NCBI RefSeq assembly: GCF_001750165.1
Contig: NZ_CP015411.1
Location: 3,004,001-3,068,000 of the forward strand
DNA length: 64,000 bases
Direction: 5' to 3'
Origin: Pseudoalteromonas luteoviolacea
GTDB taxonomy: Bacteria > Pseudomonadota > Gammaproteobacteria > Enterobacterales > Alteromonadaceae
Part shown: piece after piece, positions 47,106 to 56,481 of the stretch
Numbering within the stretch: the first letter of the stretch is position 1
Layout of the letters: each line of letters starts with the position of its first letter
Translations under genes and position numbers: made by a program
The notes under the pieces: model-generated
Seen by the model: the letters and a program-made list of their open reading frames with translations, nothing else
Told to the model about the DNA's origin: nothing
The model's database searches: none

Positions 47106-48080
47106 TTAGATATTGTTGCGAAAATAGCTATTTAGCTCGGTTATATCAACACTATAAATATTCATCAAACCATTATGAATACTTTCCTGTCGCTGCAGTA
47201 ATTCACTATAGTTCTTTACAGCCTTGACTTCTGGGTTCTTATCACTTGAGAAAAACAAGGTATTACCGTCAGCGGATAAAATAGGATCAGAGTCCATACT
47301 GCTTGAATTAATTTTATCACCCAGATTTATAGGCTTTCCCCACTTACCATCTTTTTGTCTCACGGATACATGTAAATCATAATGCCCTAAACCACCCGGT
47401 CTCATTGAAGTATAAAACAGCAGTTTACCGTCCGTTGAGAGTTCAGGGTCTGCATCACTAGCCGTGGAGTTAAGCTCTGAAATCTCAGTTGGCGCTTGAT
47501 ATCCATCAGGGTGGTACTTAGACATAAAAAGATCCATACCACCTTTGGCTCCTTTTATCACAGATGAAAAGTAAATATCTTTGTTGGTGTGAACAGTCGG
47601 ATAGATCACATTATGATCACCGTTAATTTTGCCAGGTACCAATTTTGGTTGATCATATTTATCACCATCATAGCTTACTTGCCACATTTTAAAAATCCCT
47701 TTATCCATACCTGCTACAGGCCTTCTTGAGGTAAAGTAAAATGTGTTACTATCTTTGGCAAAGTACGGATTAGTATCATGAAACTCGCCACTAAACGGCA
47801 GTAATATAGGAGTTTGCCAGGAACCTCCTTGTTTGTGAGTAATGACTAGAGCACTATGTGAAAATCGAGCTAGAGCTCTAACAAACGCGAACTTATTGCC
47901 ATCAGGAGATAAGCTAGAGCCATACTCAAATTGATTGGTAGATACTGTATTTGGTGCAAACAAACTCGGTTCTAAGTTGTTTAAAATGGTTGCCAACTTT
48001 TCATCAGCTTGTACAGACCATTGAGCAGAGATTGCTGAAATCAACAATGCTATTTTAGTGACTGTTTCATGCTTTATCAT
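47106..48080 (-). CDS. PD40/TolB-like beta-propeller exported protein (paralogue 3)
   Basis: 324 residues. A signal peptide (MIKHETVTKIALLISAISAQ) leads into N-N-L-E-P-S-L-F-A-P-N-T-V-S, a shorter form of the opening motif of the proteins at 6796 and 10037. Blades carry S-L-S-P-D-G-N-K-F-A-F-V, Y-F-A-K-D-S-N-T-F-Y-F-T, L-S-T-D-G-K-L-L-F-Y-T-S and L-S-A-D-G-N-T-L-F-F-S-S. AAAGGATATTTAT lies before the ATG. It is the most diverged of the three. Ligand unknown. Confidence 0.75.
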   Translation of the reverse strand: MIKHETVTKIALLISAISAQWSVQADEKLATILNNLEPSLFAPNTVSTNQFEYGSSLSPDGNKFAFVRALARFSHSALVITHKQGGSWQTPILLPFSGEFHDTNPYFAKDSNTFYFTSRRPVAGMDKGIFKMWQVSYDGDKYDQPKLVPGKINGDHNVIYPTVHTNKDIYFSSVIKGAKGGMDLFMSKYHPDGYQAPTEISELNSTASDADPELSTDGKLLFYTSMRPGGLGHYDLHVSVRQKDGKWGKPINLGDKINSSSMDSDPILSADGNTLFFSSDKNPEVKAVKNYSELLQRQESIHNGLMNIYSVDITELNSYFRNNI

Positions 48081-48422
48081 ATAAATATCCTTTCTTGCAT
48101 TAGCACATTCTATTTTTCTTTAATCATTATATATGTGTTAAGTCCTGCTGGTTGAAAAACAACTCAGCCTTTTTAAAACATTAACAAAACAATGAGGCCA
48201 CGGGGCTCAAAGATGTAAAATAACGATTTTAAAACCGCCTTGTTAACTTTAAACATACCTTTATGTTTCTATAAGCTTGACTGAAGCCCCGCGCAGTTGC
48301 AATCAACACGCGACCGACCTCGGCTTGCACACGAATGAATCTTTCGATAAATTAACTTGAATCTTCCTTAGATGACTGTGTTTCTTTTTTGATAATTACA
48401 TCTAGCTTATGCTCATATTGTT
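48081..48422. other. Intergenic, nothing recognised
   Basis: 342 bases between two minus-strand genes with no open frame, hairpin or repeat that I can support. Confidence 0.5.
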
Positions 48423-48872
48423 TTAGGCTAAAGTCATACGAACCATTTTTTGTGCAATGACAGCGACTTGGTTGTATGTGGTTTCACATGTTTCCGTAAC
48501 GCTAAAGCCATACTGTTGATATAAGTGTTTGGCAGGATGATTTGTGCTTGCTACCCATAGACAGGGCTGACCTTGGATATTTGACAATAAGAATTCAAAT
48601 AATTGTTTTCCTACCCCTTTCCCTCGGTGATCGGGAGATACAAATAACGCTCGAATTTCATGCGCATATATGGCTCCAAAGCCTAAAATTTGACCTTGTT
48701 CTTGATACACATATATTTGTGACTCCATTAATCTACTTAACCTCACCTCATCCTCCTCTAGAGGTAGAAATATAAACATTTCGTCTTCAAATTTAAGTTC
48801 ATCAAGTTTTGAGCAACGATATATATCAAAAATATCTGCGAGATCGTTTTGTTTATATGCTCGGATATTCAT
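48423..48872 (-). CDS. GNAT-family N-acetyltransferase
   Basis: About 149 residues from the ATG giving MNIRAYKQNDLADIFDIYR, the usual beginning of this family; the frame is open ten codons further. Motif A is L-F-V-S-P-D-H-R-G-K-G-V-G-K-Q-L, with the acetyl-CoA loop R-G-K-G-V-G, and motif B is H-L-Y-Q-Q-Y-G-F-S-V. It resembles the PhnO/YafP-like group. Substrate unknown. Isolated gene. Confidence 0.85.
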   Translation of the reverse strand: MNIRAYKQNDLADIFDIYRCSKLDELKFEDEMFIFLPLEEDEVRLSRLMESQIYVYQEQGQILGFGAIYAHEIRALFVSPDHRGKGVGKQLFEFLLSNIQGQPCLWVASTNHPAKHLYQQYGFSVTETCETTYNQVAVIAQKMVRMTLA

Positions 48873-48982
48873 TTTATGTCTAATACCTCTCCTAATCGGC
48901 ACAATTTCAATATGAAAAATTGACGCAGTAGAAGAAGCTTTACTCCGATGTTTTACATGCTTGGATTATGATCACCCTTGCA

Positions 48983-49161
48983 TCACATTGTAAAACCTCC
49001 CCCCTCGGGTAACGTGAAACTTATTGATGATCCACAATGTAGAGTACGTTCACCAACCTCTTCTTCTGTGATTAAATCAGCTAGTAGACCCTCTAGATTT
49101 GCATCTACGCACCAAAGACCACATTCCCACCATTATCATCAATGACACCATAATATGTTTT
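48983..49161 (-). pseudogene. Degraded open frame, family unknown
   Basis: On the minus strand one frame encodes CVDANLEGLLADLITEEEVG and then ERTLHCGSSISFTLPEGGGF before a TGA, and the frame just upstream encodes Y-Y-G-V-I-D-D-N-G-G-N. The two join after one base shift. The absence of a start and the shift suggest a decayed gene. The bases between 49162 and 49233 show nothing. Confidence 0.3.
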
Positions 49162-49233
49162 ACCTTCCTACGAAAGTATTACCTAGCCGCTCAAATGCCT
49201 ATCTCCATCGTAAGTAACAAGCGTTATTGTCAT

Positions 49234-49812
49234 TTACGGCTGAAGAAGTTGCCTACTCCAATAATCATCAGTGCGCTCAAATAACTCCCGTAAATGCAGC
49301 CTGCTCTCTCGAAACGTTAGAAACTCAATCGAGACCGGCTTAATGATAAAGCCTCCCCAATTATCGGGTTTAGGGACTGATTGACCTTCAAATTTTAAAG
49401 ACGCTTTCTGCAAACGCGTAGCTAAAAGGCTTTCTGATCTTAACGGTGCGCTTTGCTCAAAAGCTGTCGTTGTTAACTGAGCACTTCTTGTTCTGGATTT
49501 CCAAAAACTATCTGCTTCAATTTTTGAAATCTCTTGCGCATGGCCGATGACACGAACTTGGTAGCCGACATGATCCCACCATACAGTCATCGAAGATTTT
49601 GAACTATGTAAAATCTGTTTGCCTTTAGCTGAGTTCAAATGAGAACAAAAAACGAAGCCTGTATCGCTCACAGCTTTTAAATCAACAAATCTTCCAGAGG
49701 GAAAACCGCTTTCGTCGAGCGTTGATACACACACTGCACTTTTTTGATTCAGCGGGCTATTTACCTGTGACTCTTGCCACCAAACTTTAAATTTATTTAT
49801 CGGGTTATCCAT
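49234..49812 (-). CDS. Pyridoxamine 5'-phosphate oxidase family protein (PdxH-like)
   Basis: 192 residues. It has the split-barrel FMN fold: S-T-L-D-E-S-G-F-P-S-G-R-F-V-D-L-K, then F-C-S-H-L-N-S-A-K-G-K-Q-I, W-W-D-H-V-G-Y-Q-V-R-V-I-G, the S-R-x-x-x-L motif region and a C-terminal E-S-R-L-H-L-R with P at the end. In PdxH the R-L-H segment binds the phosphate of the substrate. It is more divergent than a typical PdxH (for example W-G-G-F and the R-T-D-D-Y-W-S-R-Q tail), so it may be a second copy or a related oxidase. Confidence 0.8.
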   Translation of the reverse strand: MDNPINKFKVWWQESQVNSPLNQKSAVCVSTLDESGFPSGRFVDLKAVSDTGFVFCSHLNSAKGKQILHSSKSSMTVWWDHVGYQVRVIGHAQEISKIEADSFWKSRTRSAQLTTTAFEQSAPLRSESLLATRLQKASLKFEGQSVPKPDNWGGFIIKPVSIEFLTFRESRLHLRELFERTDDYWSRQLLQP

Positions 49813-49932
49813 GAACCTTGTTCCTATTTAGTTTTGATTCGCCAACAGGGAACACTGAACAAAGTGCCTGTTTTTGTTCCCTGCTGATAACACTGTAACC
49901 CATTAGATAGATGAAAGTTTTCTTAACATAGA

Positions 49933-50622
49933 TTAATTTACCCCTTCCGCCGGTTTATCTTTTGCCCCCATGATCAAAAGCCACAAACAAATTCCAATTT
50001 CCCCCAAAGAAGCAGGCAATTCAACAAACAGTGGAATAGCGAAATTTGGAAAAAGAAGGTAACCAAAGAATATTATCAAATACCCAAAACAGCCTATCAT
50101 CAATAAAATTCCAAATATTTTGGGAATAAAGCCTGACTTATAAACGAGGTAACCGAAAGGAAATAACCAAAGACCCCAAAATATCTGAACTACTGAAATA
50201 CCATTGTTGTATGACCTAAGCAATGACATTACTTGCGTATGTATTTGCTCAGCATCGAATGCTTTTAAATATTCAGCTCCACTAAGGAGTGTAAGCACGT
50301 CAACTTTATTGATCATATTGAAAAGAGAAATAGGAACGCTGACAACAGCGAGCGCTACCATAAAAAAAGCATAATTTTTGTCAACTGACTCGAATAATTT
50401 GTACAAAATAAACGGCAACACAAAAAAACTGATATAGCAGAGTACCCCACTCACAATCCCAAATCTGAATAATAGTTCAGAATTCATAATGTTATTAGCC
50501 GTTACTGCCGCATCTCCCCATACAATAAGTTGAGTTGGTACATAAACAAGGTTAAATATTCCTGTCAGAACGACGGCCAAATAAAACAATCCAGCTAGTC
50601 TAGCAATACTATTTTTAGACAT
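49933..50622 (-). CDS. DUF4386 family membrane protein
   Basis: 229 residues with six hydrophobic helices. The family start A-R-L-A-G-L-F-Y-L-A-V-V-L-T-G is plain, followed by L-L-F-R-F-G-I-V-S-G and N-G-I-S-V-V-Q-I-F-W-G-L-W-L-F-P-F-G-Y-L-V. Function is unknown; members are integral inner-membrane proteins. The DUF6326-like gene lies about 140 bases upstream on the same strand, so the two could form an operon. Confidence 0.82.
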   Translation of the reverse strand: MSKNSIARLAGLFYLAVVLTGIFNLVYVPTQLIVWGDAAVTANNIMNSELLFRFGIVSGVLCYISFFVLPFILYKLFESVDKNYAFFMVALAVVSVPISLFNMINKVDVLTLLSGAEYLKAFDAEQIHTQVMSLLRSYNNGISVVQIFWGLWLFPFGYLVYKSGFIPKIFGILLMIGCFGYLIIFFGYLLFPNFAIPLFVELPASLGEIGICLWLLIMGAKDKPAEGVN

Positions 50623-50763
50623 GGTTTTTCCTTAACTTGTTGAACTTAAGCACCCAGAACATTGAGCTTATAATGGCTATTTAAGCCGTGAAGTCACTAT
50701 TGGTGAAAATATGAAACTAAGCGGACCCGAGTAATCCAATACGGATCCGACCTTGAACTTTTT

Positions 50764-51180
50764 CTATGCGTTTGACTCCTGAGGCCACTTCCAGGCAAGC
50801 CACACAATTACCATTGTCAGAATAGACTCAACGACAGCGTACATTTTATAAAAATACCAACCTACAGAATAAGCAAGAAACATAAGCATAACCGTCATTA
50901 TGAATCCAACCAGTATATTCAATATTCTATTAACTTTTGCGGGTAACAAAACTGACAAGCAGATCATTAAACTGGTTACCATCATTATCGAAGACAACCC
51001 TAGCAGAGCTGTTTGATCGCCAGCCCCGAAAATAGTCGTACCGTTTATCATAGCTTCGATTTTTGTAGGTGTATAAAGCTCGAAATAATCACAGTAAATG
51101 TATAGTGACGTTACAGCTGACCACAAAGCACAAAGTTTAATTTTGATATTTATATGATACTCAGAGAACTTTGATATTAT
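50764..51180 (-). CDS. DUF6326-like membrane protein with an apparent AUA start
   Basis: About 138 residues, four hydrophobic helices. The family-like core begins at I-N-I-K-I-K-L-C-A-L-W-S-A-V-T-S-L-Y-I-Y-C-D-Y-F-E-L-Y, upstream of the first ordinary start codon (a TTG at 51126, inside that motif). In frame, AAGGAG lies exactly seven bases before ATA at 51180 (minus strand AGA-ATA-ATA-TCA). The likeliest history is ATG changed to ATA, leaving poor AUA initiation or a dead gene. An ATG at 51205 with a run of nine A would enter the frame only if one A were lost. Confidence 0.6.
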   Translation of the reverse strand: MISKFSEYHINIKIKLCALWSAVTSLYIYCDYFELYTPTKIEAMINGTTIFGAGDQTALLGLSSIMMVTSLMICLSVLLPAKVNRILNILVGFIMTVMLMFLAYSVGWYFYKMYAVVESILTMVIVWLAWKWPQESNA

Positions 51181-52189
51181 TCTAATACTCCTTTTTTTTT
51201 CTCATAACTATATATTGTTCATGTCGAAAGTAACGACAATTCGTATATTCACTTGATTGCATGAAACAATAACAACAATTTAATCACATGTAACCACACT
51301 GGAAACAATTAGAAACAATCAAAATATGCCAACCTTTCCCATGACAGCGGAATTTAAATAATTCAGGGGGGGGGAGATGCCTTAGAAAAAGCACAATAAA
51401 TTTCAATAAAACTCCATTACATCTATCTTCCATCGTATATTAATGCGTAATTGACTTTGCTTTGACTTCATACATATTGTTACATTTTTATAGCTTACTT
51501 AATTAGAAAAATAACAGCTAAAAATTTGTAACAATTAGAAAATAGACGAATATACAGACTAGGAATTTTATTTATCAATCTCAAAAAATTAGCATTAATC
51601 AATTTGAATATAAAAACACTTATCAATTCAAATAAAAATTTTGCGAATTAGTAGAGTTAACAACTGAGGGGTGGGCATCCATAGAGGTTGATAAGTTTAT
51701 ATAAATATTTTCACATGGAATTAGGTAATTACACTTCCCCAACCTATTAAACCTGCTGCATTAAATAGCCAAAATAATTTAGTGATTTCAAAGTGCTTGA
51801 TTGAAAATATATGGCAGCAAGATAGTCTCTGCCATGATAAAAGATTGCTGGTGACAATTAGGAAGAGCAGAGGGTGATTGAGCAAAGTTTGCTATTAACC
51901 GGTAAATGAAATAGAGATCAACAACGTGTTAAGTATCCAATTTATGTAATTCACTATGCTTAGAGGCAGCATCCAGCCTAAGGCTAAAAAGCTAATAAAA
52001 CTAAAGTGCTGAATTTAGAAGTTTGATGCAATTTGGTCATACTTAACTTGCCTATCATTTTTAACGCCTGATGAACCCAAAGAGCTGCTGGGACATATTT
52101 TGGATAAGCCAAAATACGCGAGACCTGTAAGTTTTAAAGATACATTTTTTCGGATGCGCAGGACACTATTTCATCTATAGATTGAGTTC
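51181..52189. other. Long AT-rich intergenic region with a G9 tract
   Basis: About 1 kb without a gene I can support. A run of nine G lies at 51366-51374, matching the one at 41114. Plus and minus readings near 52000-52130 both show open stretches of 40-50 codons with plausible composition but no start, so neither is accepted. Confidence 0.5.
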
Positions 52190-52476
52190 CAATCTCCTTC
52201 CTTCAAAACCCTTTTCGAAATTCAATACCCTATTTCAGTAAAGCGCTGATACTCAAATTCATCTCTATTCGAACCAATGCAGCCTATTAGCAGACTTTCA
52301 AACTCAATAACTTTATCAACGGCCATTTTACGAGCGGTAGATAACCACCAATGCGCATCTTATGGTGTGTATGGTTCTGGGATCTTTAATGATAAATATT
52401 TCGATCCTTCAACTTCATTAAGGACCCGTATCAGCTCAGGTTTAACTTCTTGTTGAATTTTTCTTAGTTTAATCAT
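52190..52476 (-). pseudogene. GNAT acetyltransferase N-terminal remnant
   Basis: The ATG (MIKLRKIQQEVKPELIRVLN) opens a frame that reads L-S-L-K-I-P-E-P-Y-T-P, then TAA at 52360-52362, then D-A-H-W-W-L-S-T-A-R and later L-L-I-G-C-I-G, TGA at 52222-52224 and I-S-K-R-V-L-K-E-G. P-Y-T-x-x-D-A-x-W-W, L-L-I-G-x-I-G and G-Y-W-I-S-K-R are the pattern of RimJ-like GNAT proteins. Two stops inside and loss of the C-terminal half show a dead gene. Confidence 0.7.
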
Positions 52477-52751
52477 CTAGACCTACTTTATTTATTCCGA
52501 AGTTTAGAAAAATAACACTATCATACAGGGTGAATAATGCATGACTATAATCACCGCAAGCCATGCATTTTTCCCACTTGTGATTTAAGGGTTTGATTTG
52601 CGACTACACACTAATACCTGGCTGATAATACTGAGTTAAACTGTATAGCGAAGTGAACTTAGCTTTTTTACTAGTGCCTGATTTTACCCCATAGTTTCTA
52701 TCGAAGAACTACAGCCAATCCCCCTTAGACCAAATTTAAAAAAGTGGCTTC

Positions 52752-53075
52752 TTAATCATTGAGGTAAACACCGATTATATTACCAAATGGATTACTTGTA
52801 CCGTTTACACATTTATCAAATCTAACTCTAACCTTTTTGTCTGCTGTTTGTGCAGTGAGTAAAATTGAGAAAATTGCATCATATTTCTTGTGAGATGGAC
52901 TCAAGTAGTAGACTGAGGTAGAACATCCAGTCGCCGGTAAATGTACATAGGTATCACCGTTACTATTAACAATATGTAAGTTCTGAGGCACAGACGCAGA
53001 CGTTGTGCCTGGAGTATTCATGCCTGCGTAACTGAAACTTGAAGCAAAAAAAAGAGGTAAAATTAATTTTTTCAT
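52752..53075 (-). CDS. Small exported protein, possibly B-subunit-like fold
   Basis: 107 residues. A signal peptide (MKKLILPLFFASSFSYA) is followed by L-H-I-V-N-S-N-G-D-T-Y-V-H-L, then C-S-T-S-V-Y-Y-L, Y-D-A-I-F-S-I-L-L-T-A-Q-T-A-D-K-K-V-R-V-R-F-D-K-C and a short tail I-I-G-V-Y-L. Two cysteines likely pair. The Y-D-A-I-x-S-x-L-L-T-A-x segment before a K-K-V strand is common in small exported proteins of Vibrio and relatives, and recalls SubB/ArtB-like OB-fold pentamers. That link is tentative. TAAGGGATAAT lies before the ATG. No toxin A-subunit gene is adjacent. Confidence 0.65.
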   Translation of the reverse strand: MKKLILPLFFASSFSYAGMNTPGTTSASVPQNLHIVNSNGDTYVHLPATGCSTSVYYLSPSHKKYDAIFSILLTAQTADKKVRVRFDKCVNGTSNPFGNIIGVYLND

Positions 53076-53458
53076 ATTATCCCTTAGTTATAATTTTACC
53101 CATTATAGCACCACCCGTTCTTTTGTCACGTAACACAGGGCTGGCTTTCATATTTTCAGTTGAAAGTAAAGAGGACTAAAGAAGATTGAAGCAAACCACA
53201 TATTCTAAACACACCAATGGGTAATGAAAAACTACCAACAAAGCAACGCTCAATACTTTAAAATGATAACAACATATGGCTATTAAATGTGTAATTAGCG
53301 TCATTATAAAAATTAAAATAAGCAAAAGAACAAGATAAAATGAGATTTAAAATATCTCATTTTATGAATTGTTTATACTATAATTTAATATTAGCTTTTT
53401 TTAGGAGTTGAGAGGCGCCATATAATTAATAGGCGAGATTCACCTCAAGGTTAATTTT
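53076..53458. other. Intergenic, nothing recognised
   Basis: 383 AT-rich bases with a long stretch repeating AAAAT-like words around 53310-53390. No open frame. Part may be promoter for the exported protein. Confidence 0.5.
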
Positions 53459-54109
53459 TTACTCTGGAGGAAAAAAGCTCCAAATATCTATCTTAATTAC
53501 ATTTTCACACCATGCTTCAAAAGTATACGTTTTTTCTTCAGTAGTGAATTTTAATGCCATCGGGTAAGTTCTTACTTTCTCTTTATTAAGCAAATCTAAA
53601 AACTCAACATAGAAGCAATCACCCAAATCAGAATAAATAGTAAGTTCATCAAACTCCCTTTTTACACACACTTCTTTGAGATAGCCGTTTTCCGTTACTA
53701 CACAAACATCTAATATAGATGTAGGTAAGCATGTTCCTTTCCACTGAAGTTTGGCTGACCTTCGGTGGCACTCTTGCGTAAACGAGTATTTTGTTTTTCC
53801 TGTTACGCTATAAAACCAATTATCAATTATTTGTAGACGTCCATCAATTTCATATTCCGTCATCAGCAGTTCAAAGATTCGGTCTTGCTTTAACTCTTTA
53901 CAATATCCTAAAAAGAATAAATCTCCTTGTTCGTTTGCCAACAGCTCTGACATTTTGGCTTGACGCTTTATGCAATGCTGAACGCCATTTTGGTTACATA
54001 CTTCCGTAAAATTAATTGAGTGTGCTAGATCGCATACCGAGAATAGTCCTTTGGTAAAATAACTATAGTCGTGCGGAAACATGTACTTTTTCTTCTTCTT
54101 CCAAAACAT
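53459..54109 (-). CDS. Hypothetical protein, 216 residues, cysteine-containing
   Basis: The start is taken as the ATG giving MFWKKKKKYMFPHD, with AAAGGAT upstream (spacing a little long); the frame is open a further 20 codons. No signal peptide or membrane helix. The protein has about nine cysteines scattered through it and a beta-rich C-terminal part (YSDLGDCFYVEFLDLL, then F-T-T-E-E-K-T-Y-T-F-E-A-W). Not recognised. Isolated gene. Confidence 0.55.
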   Translation of the reverse strand: MFWKKKKKYMFPHDYSYFTKGLFSVCDLAHSINFTEVCNQNGVQHCIKRQAKMSELLANEQGDLFFLGYCKELKQDRIFELLMTEYEIDGRLQIIDNWFYSVTGKTKYSFTQECHRRSAKLQWKGTCLPTSILDVCVVTENGYLKEVCVKREFDELTIYSDLGDCFYVEFLDLLNKEKVRTYPMALKFTTEEKTYTFEAWCENVIKIDIWSFFPPE

Positions 54110-54554
54110 TTTTATGTTTATCCTTTGGCCCACTAACGCCTCTGTAAAAAGACAAAGCTCAGCTGACATTGCCGTTTAGTCAAAGCCAATACTCGATTAT
54201 CCAAACTTTTAAACGGGTGCTTTAAACTGCTCGTTTATTTATCGCCCAAAAAAACTCATCATCAAACTTATGATCTTCCACTTTATCAATGTTATAAAAA
54301 GCGCAAGTCTAATGTAGGCATGGATAGGCTAAAATATATCTTTCATTAGCTTTAATACTAATACTTACAGACTCAATAACACTATGCCCTAGCGGTATCG
54401 CTCAAAAACTGAGTGAATGACATCGGATGACTCTTCCCAAACTGGATTACACCCAACAGAAAATAGCGACACCAAAACTAGAGATAATCTCACAAATATC
54501 ATTGCATGCGAGCGGATGATATGTATTTTTCTTCACTTACAACTCTTTAAGTAC
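54110..54554. other. Intergenic, nothing recognised
   Basis: 445 bases between two minus-strand genes. The small plus-strand open frame inside it has no ribosome site and is dismissed. Confidence 0.5.
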
Positions 54555-55064
54555 CTATTTAATACGTTTGAAAGTTGCACGCAAATACCCATCTTGCTTA
54601 CCTAGACCAAGCTCAATTAACGGATAGGCGCCTTCTTGGATCATTGTGTCACCAACTATTGTTATTTTGAAAGGGATAGACATCCCTTCATAATTTGGGA
54701 AGCTGGAATATTCAATATGTTCAGTCAATATATTATCTTTGTAGCTGTAGCGGCCCAACGACCCCCCAAAATTATCAAACGCTACCACTTTTTGTTCTTT
54801 CGTAAGTTGAAATGAACTAAACCTAGGTCGGCTAGTACCAATACTCGAAAACGCAAAATGGCTATCGGTAAATATTTTTATCATTTCACGACTTTTACCA
54901 TCAAAGGTTGTGTATTGCTGGTCGCCTATAACGAGTGTTTCTAGCTCTAATTGCCACTCACCTTCTAAAGTATTTTCTTGACTGCTGCTAAATGTTTGAC
55001 ATCCGCTAAGCGCTCCTGCCGCGAGTGCCAAAGTAAATAAAACTCTCATTATTATTTTATCCAT
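54555..55064 (-). CDS. Lipoprotein of unknown function, lipocalin-like size
   Basis: 169 residues. Lipobox L-S-G-C near residue 22, then a short linker and a beta-rich domain starting L-E-G-E-W-Q-L-E-L-E with repeated strands (F-A-F-S-S-I, V-V-A-F-D-N-F-G-G, I-T-I-V-G-D-T-M-I-Q-E-G) and a basic end. G-x-W at the start of a roughly 140-residue barrel recalls lipocalin-like or META-like envelope lipoproteins, but I cannot assign one. The start may be the second ATG, five codons in; both keep the lipobox. Confidence 0.65.
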   Translation of the reverse strand: MDKIIMRVLFTLALAAGALSGCQTFSSSQENTLEGEWQLELETLVIGDQQYTTFDGKSREMIKIFTDSHFAFSSIGTSRPRFSSFQLTKEQKVVAFDNFGGSLGRYSYKDNILTEHIEYSSFPNYEGMSIPFKITIVGDTMIQEGAYPLIELGLGKQDGYLRATFKRIK

Positions 55065-55584
55065 ATTGTTATTTATAATACTTTACTTCCCGTGTTTAAC
55101 TGCCTCAAAACATTACTCCACAATAACCAAGTTAGTAAAACTATTTCGCCTTGTGGATTTTTAAAGTAACCATTGACTGGCTCAAAAGTGGGGTTCTTAT
55201 CCAATCATTCTTGAGCTTTATACTTGCTGTCAACAAATATTAAGAACATTAACAATGTCCAACAAATATAACAAAGTTCAAATTCATATTGCACATAGCT
55301 CTTGGAGAGCGATGCTTGAAAACCTCCGTGTTACCTCTCACATTACCTATAACACTCGCGTTGAATAAAATCTTAAGTACTTCGCCATACGGCACTCTCG
55401 TTTTTCCAAAAGAAGATAAAATGACTAAAGCTCGAAAAATATCTACACTACGATACTTAACAGCACAGGGAATGATTAAAAAAACATAAAAACAAACCCA
55501 AGGTAATACTCTATAGAAATATCATTTATAACTATGTAAAAAGCAGGTTTTAGTTTAAAAATATACTAAACACCGACCGTTGGG
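55065..55584. other. Intergenic, nothing certain
   Basis: 520 bases. A 66-codon plus-strand frame (TTG start at 55289) ends in a basic, amphipathic KISTLRYLTAQGMIKK and could be a small gene or remnant, but it lacks a good ribosome site, so it is not called. No hairpin of note. Confidence 0.4.
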
Positions 55585-56415
55585 CTATTTTTTAAACAAC
55601 CAATACAGTCCCTGAATTGCAGTAGTTGGAAACGCAGTTTCGTGGTTTGCCCCCTCTATAGCTAAAAATTTGACTTGCACATTCGGATATTGCCCACTAG
55701 ATAGTTTGGATAACAGTTGTTGTGCACCAGCTACTATATCATGCCTAGGTGAGTCATATTTAGGCGTCTCCCTCTCTCCAACAGCAATAAATATCTTATG
55801 TGCATCTAAGCTCTTCTTAGGTTTAATACTAAGTATGTCATTGTTCATAAACCACACTGACGGGCTTCCAAGAATGTAGTTTGAGAACATATCAGGCTTG
55901 GTAAACAATATATACGCACCAAGTAAGCCGCCCAGAGAATTACCTACGTAAGTACGTGAGTTGTTAACGCGGTAATGCGATTTAACATAGGGAAATATTG
56001 AGTTCTCTATAAAGTTAGCATGCTCAAGCGCCCGCCCAGTTTCAAGCTTCCAGCTGCTGTCTTTTTTATGAGTAAAATCCCGAATTCGACTTGAAGGCCC
56101 TTTGGTACCTTTTGAATATGAAATCCCAACAATTATCGCTTCTTCCATTTTTCCCGTATTCATTGGAAATCGTGTAGCTCCAGAAACGATTTGAAAACTA
56201 TACAAAGCATCCGTTAAATAAATAACCGGATATGATTTGCCTTGGTCACGCCCATATGAGGCGGGTAACTTTACAAAGATAGGGTAAACCCTATTAGAAA
56301 TAGGGTCTTTTATATCTATAACACTACTTCTGGGGATCTCAAAAGTACTTATGTTTTGAGCTTTAACTAATTGACTAAAGCTTATTAAAATAAGTATGAA
56401 CGGTAAAAATTTCAT
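55585..56415 (-). CDS. Exported esterase (PF00756-like)
   Basis: 276 residues. The ATG follows AAGGAG with five bases between. The signal peptide (MKFLPFILILISFSQLVKA) precedes an alpha/beta hydrolase with Y-P-V-I-Y-L-T-D, the nucleophile elbow G-N-S-L-G-G (Ser about 160), a G-S-P-S-V-W segment, A-V-G-E-R-E-T for the acid region and G-A-N-H-E-T for the histidine. It belongs to the same IroE/Fes/esterase D group as the gene at 5273 but lacks the C-terminal repeats. The substrate may be a siderophore ester or another ester outside the cytoplasm. Confidence 0.85.
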   Translation of the reverse strand: MKFLPFILILISFSQLVKAQNISTFEIPRSSVIDIKDPISNRVYPIFVKLPASYGRDQGKSYPVIYLTDALYSFQIVSGATRFPMNTGKMEEAIIVGISYSKGTKGPSSRIRDFTHKKDSSWKLETGRALEHANFIENSIFPYVKSHYRVNNSRTYVGNSLGGLLGAYILFTKPDMFSNYILGSPSVWFMNNDILSIKPKKSLDAHKIFIAVGERETPKYDSPRHDIVAGAQQLLSKLSSGQYPNVQVKFLAIEGANHETAFPTTAIQGLYWLFKK

Positions 56416-56481
56416 CAAAACTCCTTTTCTTATAATGCTTCAAAATGAAACGACAGAATTGTTGATATACTTTCTTTTTTT

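Noticed and set aside
49099..49284. 61-codon plus-strand frame overlapping the PdxH-like gene end
   Set aside because: It runs opposite to the degraded frame and into the PdxH-like gene; no start signal.
51990..52190. Open stretches on both strands near 52.0-52.1 kb
   Set aside because: Plus and minus readings look equally plausible and neither has a start; composition alone cannot decide.
55289..55489. 66-codon plus-strand frame
   Set aside because: TTG start without a ribosome site and no recognisable pattern; left as uncertain intergenic DNA.
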